IMG/VR virus record: IMGVR_UViG_3300046534_000592
Span: 1-32,679 of that record
Source: a virus
Length of the DNA: 32,679 nucleotides
Reading direction: 5' to 3' (one strand)
The translations under genes and the position numbers were made by a program. The notes under the pieces are model-generated. The model made no database searches, was not told where the DNA came from, and saw nothing but the letters and a program-made list of their open reading frames with translations. Of the stretch, positions 27,415 through 32,679 are shown in pieces (the first letter of the stretch is position 1; every line of letters starts with the position of its first letter).

Positions 27415-27964
27415 ATTTTATAACAATATCATTAGATTTCATACAATAAAGACGTTGACCGTCTATTAAAAAATCCCATTCACCATTAGGTGTATAACCT
27501 ACAAGGTCTCCAGGACTTATTTTAAGCGCTTCTAAAGAGCTATTACCTATTTTTAGTATACCAACAAGTTCTTTTTCTTTATCAAGCGTTAAATCATTGT
27601 CACTTTTAATTGGCATGACAAAACATCTATCACCAAATGACTTCCACTCTTTGTCTCTTTTATATAAATAGACCTGATCTATAGCTAAAAAATATAAATC
27701 ATCTTTAAAATAAGATCTACTTTTTTTTCTAGCACCTTTCATATCATAAAAAGTTCTAAACACATTGTGATGTATAACTACTATATCTCCTTTTTTAATA
27801 GAAGTTTTATAAGCTTTTGGCGTTTCAACAACAACCGCTAGATTATTAACAGACTTATAACTTTCTATCGTTGTGTTAAGAATTAATGTTTTATCGCCTA
27901 TTTTAACTGTGTTATCATATTCGTCACCTAGTGGCTTTATGATAAAGTCAAATAAACTTTTCAT
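27359..27964 (-). CDS. Tandem GroES-like co-chaperonin
   Basis: A 201-residue protein that looks like two GroES folds in one chain. First half, residues about 5-100: FIIKPLGDE, a loop with a hydrophobic triplet (TLIL, 26-29) in the place of the mobile loop that binds the chaperonin, then KKGDIVVIHHNVFR (57-70) matching the GroES strand V-G-D-I-V. Second half, about 108-185: DRCFVMPI, then SPGDLVGY (150-157) and IDGQRLYCMKSNDIVI (167-182), matching the GroES end I-D-G-x2-L...D-I-L. Phage co-chaperonins (T4 gp31 type) fold their capsid protein with the host GroEL; the double form recalls chloroplast Cpn20. The stop and start of neighbouring genes overlap (TAATG at 27962-27966). The call is from pattern and needs a profile search. 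Confidence 0.6.
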   Translation of the reverse strand: MKSLFDFIIKPLGDEYDNTVKIGDKTLILNTTIESYKSVNNLAVVVETPKAYKTSIKKGDIVVIHHNVFRTFYDMKGARKKSRSYFKDDLYFLAIDQVYLYKRDKEWKSFGDRCFVMPIKSDNDLTLDKEKELVGILKIGNSSLEALKISPGDLVGYTPNGEWDFLIDGQRLYCMKSNDIVIKYEHEGNEVEYNPSWAHSS

Positions 27965-28191
27965 TAATACTCTAAATCATATTCAACTGATATTGCCATG
28001 TTAGAATTAAATTTTTTCCATGGCAATACTTCGTTGTTTTTTTTGATGTGTATATTATAAGAGTTATCGGATTCTGCAAAAAGTATATGAGAAATCTCAT
28101 GACCTCCATAAACCTGTTGGCCTACGGAATAATGCATTGCATCATTTTTGTAATCAGATCCGATACTAATCTTTCTTATATTATTCTTCAT
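27964..28191 (-). CDS. Small conserved phage protein, unknown function
   Basis: A 75-residue protein starting MKNNIRKISIGSDYKNDAMH and containing VGQQVYGGHEISHI. I recall this N-terminal pattern from small genes upstream of the terminase in marine phages, without a known role. I chose the ATG at 28191, which overlaps the previous gene by 11 bases, over one at 28233 that would overlap by 53 bases and add a leader not resembling the family. The fold is probably small and beta-rich. It is coupled to the GroES-like gene by TAATG. Confidence 0.65.
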   Translation of the reverse strand: MKNNIRKISIGSDYKNDAMHYSVGQQVYGGHEISHILFAESDNSYNIHIKKNNEVLPWKKFNSNMAISVEYDLEY

Positions 28192-28444
28192 CTTCTTTTT
28201 CGATCTCAACGTAAGAACCATCTTTAAGATCAATGTTAACTTGACCGTATTCTTCTTCTAGTTCTTTTTTAGTAGCTTCAATCTCTTTAGATAGTTCAGC
28301 TATTTGACCGTGAACATTTTGCTTTTGAACATCTAGTACTCCTAAAGTTCTTAACCCTTCGGTTAATTTAGCTTGCTGCTCTTGAACAGTTTTTAATTGT
28401 TCTTCAGTGATCATCGCTTTAATTTTTTCTTCTGCTTTTTTCAT
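28181..28444 (-). CDS. Small coiled-coil phage protein
   Basis: An 87-residue protein. Residues about 12-68 form a single long coiled coil (TEEQLKTVQEQQAKLTEGLR, then QIAELSKEIEATKKELEEEY). It ends in the conserved tail YGQVNIDLKDGSYVEIEKED. Such proteins occur in the same neighbourhood of several Bacteroidota and marine phages; the function is not known to me. The hairpin-like heptads suggest oligomerisation, perhaps as a chaperone-like (prefoldin-shaped) helper near the GroES-like gene, which is inference. The leader before its ATG carries three TTAAA units. Confidence 0.7.
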   Translation of the reverse strand: MKKAEEKIKAMITEEQLKTVQEQQAKLTEGLRTLGVLDVQKQNVHGQIAELSKEIEATKKELEEEYGQVNIDLKDGSYVEIEKEDEE

Positions 28445-28459
28445 TTAATTTAATTTAAT
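28445..28459 (-). promoter_or_regulatory. TTAAA repeat leader before the coiled-coil gene
   Basis: The message reads AATTAAATTAAATTAAATG at this start. It is the same A/U-rich leader as before the cupin and giant genes. No Shine-Dalgarno sequence is present. Confidence 0.4.
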
Positions 28460-28500
28460 TGTTAATTATTAATTGTTATTTTACTCTTAGTTATATAGTT

Positions 28501-28509
28501 ACTTGTTTT
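28501..28509 (-). promoter_or_regulatory. AAAACAAGT intergenic motif, copy 3
   Basis: The minus strand reads AAAACAAGTAACTATATAAC just after the stop of the 273-residue gene and 56 bases before the coiled-coil gene start. It matches the motifs at 13043-13051 and 18882-18890. Confidence 0.3.
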
Positions 28510-28513
28510 TATA

Positions 28514-29335
28514 CTATTTACCTACTATTAAGTTAGTTGCAGCTGCTGCACCTGGTACTAATATGTAATCAAATACTACTGGAAGTATTGTTCCAGCTTG
28601 AGCACCTAAAAATTCTATTGCATCACTAGCTACCGGAGGCAAAGATTGTACTGCATCTATTCTAATAGTGCAATTTCCGTCACTTCCAGCTTGTGTAACT
28701 GTTAATATGTCTCCTATAGCATATTGTTGACCAGCAGCTCTTGGTATTACAGCAGTTACCGCTCCGTTGGGTGCTGTAGCTAAAGTTATAGAACCGCCAG
28801 TTCCACCACCATCTACTATTGTTAATACATCAGCAACTGCGTAACCAGATCCGCCTCTTGTTATAGTAAAAGTTCCTATAGGACCTGTTGCTCCACCACC
28901 TGTTATTGTATCTATTGTTCCAGTTAATCCACCGGCTTCTGTTACCGTAAAAGGTCCAACGCTATATCCTGTTCCAGGAACTAACGCGTTTGTTGTTGGA
29001 ATTGGTACTGTTATATCCACCGTACATCCAGTTCCAGAAGAAGCTGGTACTATACTAGTTACAGTTGTTAATAAACCTGTAGCTGTAAAATATGCAGCGC
29101 CTGCCGTTAATATTGATCCTAAAAGAACTACAGTTCCTTGAACACCTTCTGTTCCAGCTACTATACCTCTAACGGTTCCAGTTACGCCTACGTAAACAGA
29201 AGAACCTGAAAGGAATGTTCCTAGTGTTCCACTTTGATTTTCAAACAACCAAGCAGATCTAGGATCTATTGTGTTAGTTGGTGTGTATGCTAATGCTCTA
29301 GATATAAAGCTACTATTTGTTGGAAATTGTCCCAT
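28514..29335 (-). CDS. Gly/Thr-rich beta-repeat structural protein
   Basis: A 273-residue protein made almost only of Gly, Thr, Val, Ala, Ile and Pro. About three repeats of G-x-G-Y-x-V/I-G/A-D-x-L-T-V/I can be aligned in the second half (PGTGYSVGPFTVTEAGG, GGSGYAVADVLTIVDGG, AGQQYAIGDILTVTQAG), the pattern of stacked beta units in phage fibre, baseplate or decoration proteins. The N-terminus (MGQFPTNSSFISRALAYTPT) is the only region with mixed composition and may be the anchor. There is no signal peptide. It is placed between the holin and terminase groups rather than with the tail genes, which would fit a decoration or accessory virion protein. The precise site in the particle is unknown. 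Confidence 0.65.
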   Translation of the reverse strand: MGQFPTNSSFISRALAYTPTNTIDPRSAWLFENQSGTLGTFLSGSSVYVGVTGTVRGIVAGTEGVQGTVVLLGSILTAGAAYFTATGLLTTVTSIVPASSGTGCTVDITVPIPTTNALVPGTGYSVGPFTVTEAGGLTGTIDTITGGGATGPIGTFTITRGGSGYAVADVLTIVDGGGTGGSITLATAPNGAVTAVIPRAAGQQYAIGDILTVTQAGSDGNCTIRIDAVQSLPPVASDAIEFLGAQAGTILPVVFDYILVPGAAAATNLIVGK

Positions 29336-29346
29336 CTTTTAATTTT

Positions 29347-29799
29347 TTATTTATTACTTATTGTTTTATATTTTTCAACTCCACGTGATCCAAAATAGGC
29401 TACATAAACTGTGGTTACTAAAGTTTTTAGTAAACCTATCCATTCTTGTTCCACTGTAAAAGATATTTCATGATGACTATCAACCCATATAAAAGCTATT
29501 GTCATTACAGATAAAAATATCAAACATAGTGGACGCGTGTTTTTCGAAAGCCATGAGTCGCTTTTCATATCGCTCTCCCAGCGTTTTGTTATTTCTTTCA
29601 TTTCTGTCATGTCTTGTTCTAGTAACATGAGTGCTTTTTCTTTGTCTTCCACAGGAAGAGCAGTATCTTTTTTAATTAAATTCTTTACTAAACTAAATAA
29701 ACCAGCATCAGGCAATACGTCACCCGCTACATCTAATATACTTGGAGCAACTTTACTTAAAAATGCTCCTACTTTAGTTTTGTTAAATTTCTTTTTCAT
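29347..29799 (-). CDS. Holin of the 3TM gene-transfer-agent-like type
   Basis: A 150-residue protein with an amphipathic N-terminal part and helices around 20-65. It then shows the signature SDSWLSKNTRPL (residues 80-91), known from the GTA-holin/3TM holin family, followed by two membrane spans at about 91-107 (LCLIFLSVMTIAFIWVD) and 119-137 (EWIGLLKTLVTTVYVAYFG). The C-terminus is short and basic. Holins form lesions in the inner membrane to time lysis. I chose the ATG at 29799 because it overlaps the upstream stop as ATGA; a start at 29826 would overlap by 31 bases and only add basic residues. The neighbouring gene is a small zincin. No separate endolysin is visible here. Confidence 0.75.
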   Translation of the reverse strand: MKKKFNKTKVGAFLSKVAPSILDVAGDVLPDAGLFSLVKNLIKKDTALPVEDKEKALMLLEQDMTEMKEITKRWESDMKSDSWLSKNTRPLCLIFLSVMTIAFIWVDSHHEISFTVEQEWIGLLKTLVTTVYVAYFGSRGVEKYKTISNK

Positions 29800-30104
29800 C
29801 CTTTTTCGTAAGCTTCTTTTTCCCAAGGCAAATCTTTTGCGCCTTCTTCCATGTCAGCTCTTGAGTATTTTTTTCCTTTCCAATAAACGTTTTCGTTGTC
29901 GTAATCTAAATCACCACGTTTCATTTGGTCTAAGTGTATTTTTTCATGAGAGACTACATCGTCTACTTCACTTGGATCCAAATCTTTGTTTATAATTATA
30001 GAACCATTATTATTAGCTTTACCCATAACGCCATCTTCCATGTCAACTCTATATATAGGAGTATTATCTACTATGTAAGGTGGATTTTTTAGTGTAAATG
30101 CCAT
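29796..30104 (-). CDS. Small zinc metallopeptidase-like protein (HEKIH)
   Basis: A 102-residue protein with a zincin motif H53-E54-K-I-H57 in SHEKIHLDQ. The possible third zinc ligand is E95 or E97 in LPWEKEAY, near the C-terminus, as in small gluzincins with W-E-x-E-A. Between them lies GDLDYDNENVYWKGKKYSR, conserved in my memory of such phage proteins. The N-terminal half has several beta strands (PIYRVDMEDGVMGKAN, SIIINKDLDP). It overlaps the holin by the ATGA sequence, so the two are translated together. Targets may be a host envelope protein, a phage protein, or none if the fold is only structural. No signal peptide is seen. Confidence 0.7.
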   Translation of the reverse strand: MAFTLKNPPYIVDNTPIYRVDMEDGVMGKANNNGSIIINKDLDPSEVDDVVSHEKIHLDQMKRGDLDYDNENVYWKGKKYSRADMEEGAKDLPWEKEAYEKG

Positions 30105-30107
30105 TTT

Positions 30108-30260
30108 TTATTTGTAAGGTAAAAGTTTATTTAATGCTTTTTTACGAGCAGAACAGCCGCAGGGAATATTTAATCCTTCTGCGACTTTATCTACTACATT
30201 TTTAATACCAGTAGCTTTGGTGAATTTTTCTATACTGTCTCCTAGGCCTCTGGATTCCAT
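30108..30260 (-). CDS. 50-residue CxC phage protein
   Basis: A short gene between the 129-residue protein (stop at 30263) and the zincin (start at 30104). The protein reads MESRGLGDSIEKFTKATGIK, then NVVDKVAEGLNIPCGCSARK and ends KALNKLLPYK. The pattern G-L-G-D-x-I-E-K-x-T-x-A-T-G-I-K followed by C-G-C and a P-Y end is one I recall from small phage proteins, so I take it as real despite its length. The two cysteines (34 and 36) could bind metal or form a disulfide. The stop of the upstream gene is two bases before the ATG. Function unknown. Confidence 0.75.
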   Translation of the reverse strand: MESRGLGDSIEKFTKATGIKNVVDKVAEGLNIPCGCSARKKALNKLLPYK

Positions 30261-30262
30261 AA

Positions 30263-30652
30263 CTATGCTGTGAAAGCAGCGCTAGTGTAAGAAACTGATA
30301 TTTGTGGAGTTGTTACTGCTATACGTCCAACATTTCCTCCAGTATTAGCAGCATTAGCTCCTTGAGCTAAAGGAATTTGAGCTACGTTTACTGGTGAACC
30401 TACTGTAGATACTACTCCTCCTGGATTAGAAGTCATTGCAGATTGAATAGCGTTTAACACGTCATTAGCAACTAAAGGTGCTAAATGTGTTACTGTCCAT
30501 TTTTTTGTAGCTGTTACAATGTTATCAAAAAAGATATCAGTTGTAGTTGTGCTTGCTGTTGCAATTCTTGTAATTTGGTCGATGTTAATCAACAATTCTG
30601 AACCTGTAGTCGCTCCTGGAGTGCTAAGGTTAAATTTAATGTACTTTGCCAT
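30263..30652 (-). CDS. Small conserved virion-like protein
   Basis: A 129-residue protein starting MAKYIKFNLSTPGATTGSEL, a beginning shared with small proteins of marine phages. It is rich in Thr, Ala, Val and Asn, with a beta pattern (INIDQITRIATASTTTTDIF), a short helix (ANDVLNAIQSAM) and a long Ala/Val/Thr tail. The composition resembles virion decoration or minor head proteins. The leader in front of its ATG contains a hexanucleotide tandem repeat (30659-30691). Function is not known to me. Confidence 0.65.
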   Translation of the reverse strand: MAKYIKFNLSTPGATTGSELLINIDQITRIATASTTTTDIFFDNIVTATKKWTVTHLAPLVANDVLNAIQSAMTSNPGGVVSTVGSPVNVAQIPLAQGANAANTGGNVGRIAVTTPQISVSYTSAAFTA

Positions 30653-30658
30653 TTTTTT

Positions 30659-30691
30659 GTTAGTGTTAGTGTTAGTGTTAGTGTTAGTGTT
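30659..30691. repeat. Hexanucleotide tandem repeat (GTTAGT x 5.5)
   Basis: Five perfect GTTAGT units plus a half unit lie just upstream of the 129-residue gene start (30652), so the message has ACTAAC repeated between the SPL-family gene and this ATG. The repeat leaves six bases (AAAAAA) before the ATG. Exact short repeats in a leader can change length by slippage. Confidence 0.85.
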
Positions 30692-30721
30692 TTGGCTGAG
30701 ATTTATTACAGTTCTCTTCTG

Positions 30722-30946
30722 TTATTTTCTTACTGCTCCTGTTTTATAATGAGAATCCATAAATCCTTCGTCTTCAAATTTTTTACCATCATGTTCCATT
30801 AATGGTGATCCTTTAGATCCACCCATATGCTTTAATATCATTGGTCTCCCGCTGCTAGCATCTCTAGCTATTGGGTTGTCATTCATTAAATCAGATTTTT
30901 CTTGTTTTGCGTAACCTTTATTTAGGTTGTTTAGTGGTGAACTCAT
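30722..30946 (-). CDS. Small SPL-motif protein A
   Basis: A 74-residue protein that begins M-S-S-P-L-N and has a second S-P-L at 47-49 (GGSKGSPLMEHDGKKFEDEG). It is rich in Lys, Asp, Gly and Met, with no hydrophobic core, so it is likely disordered or folds only on binding. An M-N-D stretch (DLMNDNPIARDASSG) resembles NIMNDKKRGPNPEGG in the neighbouring protein. It is one of at least four small neighbours with the same motif, so it is probably part of a paralog family that diverged after duplication. Family and function are unknown to me. Confidence 0.65.
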   Translation of the reverse strand: MSSPLNNLNKGYAKQEKSDLMNDNPIARDASSGRPMILKHMGGSKGSPLMEHDGKKFEDEGFMDSHYKTGAVRK

Positions 30947-30971
30947 TGTTGTATTTTAATTAGTTAATGTT

Positions 30972-31397
30972 TTATTTTTCTTTTATTATGTTAGAATCTC
31001 CTCCAGGTTTACCTCCATGATGCGAAGCTCCTTTTTGATGTCTTGCCCAACGTTCAGCATCAGAAACACCACCCTCTGGATTTGGTCCTCTTTTTTTGTC
31101 GTTCATTATGTTACTGTGGTTATCTTTACCGCCTTCTTGGTTTAAAGGTGAAACCATTTTAGCAACAGATCCATGATGTTTTTCATCGTATTTTAAATCT
31201 CCAGCTAATTTTGAAATATGCTTTTCATCAGCTGTCATAGACGCATCACTTCCACCATGCTTACTATCATAGTCAATATCTTCTTTAATATATGTCATGT
31301 GAGCTTCATCGTCTCTTTTTGTTGCTCCCATGTTACTGTTTGTAACTTTTGAATGTCTTGCATTGCCTGTGTAATGACCGTAGTGTCCTTTTTCCAT
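30972..31397 (-). CDS. Small His/Gly-rich SPL-motif protein B with internal repeat
   Basis: A 141-residue, very polar protein. Two internal units align: EDIDYDSKHGGSDASM (39-54) and GDLKYDEKHHGSVAKM (66-81). The S-P-L motif is at 83-85 (MVSPLNQEGGKDNHSN). The C-terminus carries ERWARHQKGASHHGGKP (115-131), which closely resembles EYWRVHQKTSHHKKP in protein D. Eighteen or so histidines could bind metal, but they may simply reflect a sticky, flexible chain. No known domain. The neighbours on both sides share its motifs. Confidence 0.65.
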   Translation of the reverse strand: MEKGHYGHYTGNARHSKVTNSNMGATKRDDEAHMTYIKEDIDYDSKHGGSDASMTADEKHISKLAGDLKYDEKHHGSVAKMVSPLNQEGGKDNHSNIMNDKKRGPNPEGGVSDAERWARHQKGASHHGGKPGGDSNIIKEK

Positions 31398-31409
31398 TTT
31401 AATTATGTT

Positions 31410-31967
31410 TTATGATCTTGGTGGCCTTGGCCATTTTGCGTTTAATGCCGCTACTCCTTCTTTTGTATTTCCAAATGCAAGTTTATCAGCTTCGTAAGCT
31501 TTCAAGTCAGCCGTTATTTTATTTGTAACAACGAGTTTTCTATCTTCAAGTTCTTTTGTTTTTTTATGGAATTTTATAGCTTTTTTTGAACCTCCTGTAA
31601 CTTTACCAAAACTAGGATTAGCTGTAGTGCCGTCTTGTAAAAATTCGTTTTCATCAAATGTAACTTTTTCAATTGCATCTTTTCTATCATCTCCTCTTAA
31701 AATCTTACCATCAGGTCCAAAACTAATAAGTTTCTTTCTAACGTTTCTACTTCCTTCTCTATCTCCTCTTTTTGCAATTCTATTAGTGAGTTTTGTTTCT
31801 GTATCTTCATCAGTCCAACTTGACATAACTTGATCCGCAGCTGCTTGAATTTTTCCTTGCATTTCGCGAAACGCTGGTTGATCAGATAGATAAACTTCAC
31901 CTCTACCACCGTCACCATAGCTATTTAATGGTGATTTCATTTGGAATGGGCTATTAGTTTTTTTCAT
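31410..31967 (-). CDS. SPL-motif protein C
   Basis: A 185-residue protein starting MKKTNSPFQMKSPLNSYGDG, with S-P-F at 6-8 and S-P-L at 12-14. I chose the ATG at 31967: an upstream ATG at 32141 would overlap the previous gene by 161 bases and add a Gln-rich region that reads as a shadow of that gene. The remainder is charged and helical (QGKIQAAADQVMSSWTDEDT, KELEDRKLVVTNKITADLKA) and ends in KWPRPPRS. It is larger than its paralog-like neighbours and may be the founder of the group or a fusion of the motif to a different protein. Function unknown. Confidence 0.65.
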   Translation of the reverse strand: MKKTNSPFQMKSPLNSYGDGGRGEVYLSDQPAFREMQGKIQAAADQVMSSWTDEDTETKLTNRIAKRGDREGSRNVRKKLISFGPDGKILRGDDRKDAIEKVTFDENEFLQDGTTANPSFGKVTGGSKKAIKFHKKTKELEDRKLVVTNKITADLKAYEADKLAFGNTKEGVAALNAKWPRPPRS

Positions 31968-31980
31968 GAATCTATTTATT

Positions 31981-32400
31981 TTATTGTTCTTTTTTTGATT
32001 TTGGTTTTTTATGGTGTGAGGTTTTTTGGTGCACTCTCCAATACTCACTTGCTGACGCAGTCCCTGCGGTACCTGAATTATCAGTTCCTGCTTGCATATG
32101 CGGGGGGTGACCGCTTCTTCCTGCTGATGCAGTTGTATCAAGTGGTGAATTCATGTTAATCATAGAATCATCAGCTTCGTAATTCATATTTGCGGGTGGC
32201 GGTTGATCCCCTGGTGTAGCATGCTCAGCATTTTTCAATTCTCCTTTAGCTTTTAATTTCATTACTTTATCGTTTTCGTAATTAAAATCTCCATCTTCGC
32301 CATCTTTTTCAGATAGTTTTTTTGCTCTTTGTAGAAATTTATCTCCGTGATTATGTAATGGTGATTTAGCGCTGAACGCTTTTTGGAATGGTGAACTCAT
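31981..32400 (-). CDS. SPL-motif protein D
   Basis: A 139-residue protein starting M-S-S-P-F with S-P-L at 13-15 (AKSPLHNHGDKF) and again at 85-87 (NMNSPLDTTASAGRS). Charged middle with GDFNYEND and a Pro-rich stretch (ATPGDQPPPANMNYE). The C-terminus EYWRVHQKTSHHKKPKSK (119-136) matches the end of protein B. It shares the G-D-x-x-Y-D/E element with protein B and with the zincin gene product (GDLDYDNE). Nothing in it suggests an enzyme. Likely flexible, perhaps bound to a virion component through the S-P-L/S-P-F motif; this is inference. Confidence 0.65.
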   Translation of the reverse strand: MSSPFQKAFSAKSPLHNHGDKFLQRAKKLSEKDGEDGDFNYENDKVMKLKAKGELKNAEHATPGDQPPPANMNYEADDSMINMNSPLDTTASAGRSGHPPHMQAGTDNSGTAGTASASEYWRVHQKTSHHKKPKSKKEQ

Positions 32401-32415
32401 AGTTTTATTGTTTGA

Positions 32416-32679
32416 TTAATTACCTTCGTTTTTATTACTTTCTTTGTCAGCTAAAAATTTTTTATATTTAGCCAAGTTTCTTTTATTATCTTTTTTATTT
32501 CCATTATCGTATCTCCACTGAGTATATCCTTTGTTTTTATCTGCTGTAGAATCTTCAGAGTCGTCATTAGTATCTGGTGGCGCAAGTGATGGGTGATTGT
32601 GTTTGCCCACAGTAAGTCCATGCCCTGCATCAAAAAATGGAGTTTCGCCTCTAACACCGCCACTTCTTTTTCTTTCAGC
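32416..32679 (-). CDS. Small polar protein, 5' end cut by window edge
   Basis: The reading frame is open from the right edge to its stop, so the true start lies outside. Visible residues (87) begin AERKRSGGVRGETPFFDAGH and continue GLTVGKHNHPSLAPPDTNDD, then a Gly/Asn/Lys-rich tail with GYTQWRYDNGNKKDNKRNL. A GTG at 32610 could start a 64-residue form, but the well-formed upstream residues argue for a longer protein. The tail K-x-x-Q-W-R-Y is weakly like the W-x2-H-Q-K end of its neighbours. It is polar like the SPL group but lacks a visible S-P-L. Confidence 0.6.
   Translation of the reverse strand, partial: AERKRSGGVRGETPFFDAGHGLTVGKHNHPSLAPPDTNDDSEDSTADKNKGYTQWRYDNGNKKDNKRNLAKYKKFLADKESNKNEGN

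Noticed and set aside
27128-27469. Plus-strand frame of 113 residues opposite terminase-upstream genes
   Set aside because: It overlaps three genes on the other strand and is Ser/Phe-rich antisense sequence; the minus-strand proteins have clear family patterns.
31697-31918. Minus-strand frame of 73 residues inside SPL-motif protein C
   Set aside because: Alternative frame within a gene that has a motif-bearing start; no resemblance to its neighbours.
31968-32141. Extended N-terminus of SPL-motif protein C from an ATG at 32141
   Set aside because: The extra 58 residues overlap protein D in another frame and are Gln/Lys-rich without motif; the ATG at 31967 gives the family-like start MKKTNSPF.
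32451-32663. Minus-strand frame of 70 residues at the right edge
   Set aside because: It competes with the open frame to the edge, whose residues (GETPFFDAGHGLTVGKHNHP) look like real protein; this one is Ile/Leu/Lys shadow sequence.

Overview
This 32.7 kb window is the late (structural and packaging) region of a tailed double-stranded DNA phage. Every gene I can support reads on the minus strand, so transcription runs from the right edge (32679) to the left edge (1). The DNA is AT-rich, genes are packed tightly (TAATG and ATGA start/stop overlaps are common), and almost no gene has a Shine-Dalgarno sequence; starts sit in A/T-rich leaders instead. That, together with a Bacteroidota-style lipoprotein and protein families I associate with marine flavobacterial phages, suggests a phage of an aquatic Bacteroidota host. 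The host is inferred. No tape-measure, sheath or tail-tube gene is visible, so a short-tailed (podovirus-like) virion is most likely.

Layout in transcription order. (1) 32679-30722: five small, polar, His/Gly/Asp-rich proteins. Four of them share a short S-P-L/S-P-F motif and some share a C-terminal W-x2-H-Q-K...S-H-H motif; I know no function for them. (2) 30652-29347: a small conserved virion-like protein, a 50-residue CxC protein (30108-30260), a mini zinc-peptidase with HEKIH, and a 3TM-type holin. (3) 29335-27359: a Gly-rich beta-repeat protein, a small coiled-coil protein, a small conserved protein and a protein that looks like two GroES folds in tandem. (4) 27414-24929: candidate small terminase and the large terminase. 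(5) 24928-19793: portal, scaffold-like protein and major capsid protein. (6) 19708-16829: a capsid-linked protein and two ring/connector proteins. (7) 16823-11022: two large beta-rich tail proteins and a cupin. (8) 11025-791: an ejection-type membrane protein, an unknown protein and a 2816-residue polyvalent protein carrying a zincin motif and a complete HAD phosphatase motif set. (9) 789-1: a repeat-bearing lipoprotein and the start of a small membrane protein.

How the parts fit: the terminase fills a capsid built from portal, scaffold and capsid proteins; ring proteins and the large beta-rich proteins close and extend the neck; the ejection protein and the giant protein probably travel inside the particle and enter the host with the DNA; the holin ends the infection. 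The points most worth a second look are the SPL-motif paralog array, the HAD domain bracketed by two identical KFSKSLN heptapeptides, the double GroES-like protein, and two stem-loops on either side of the gene that follows the capsid gene.

There is no gene-free stretch longer than about 85 bases. I see no tRNA, CRISPR array, insertion sequence or integrase in the window.
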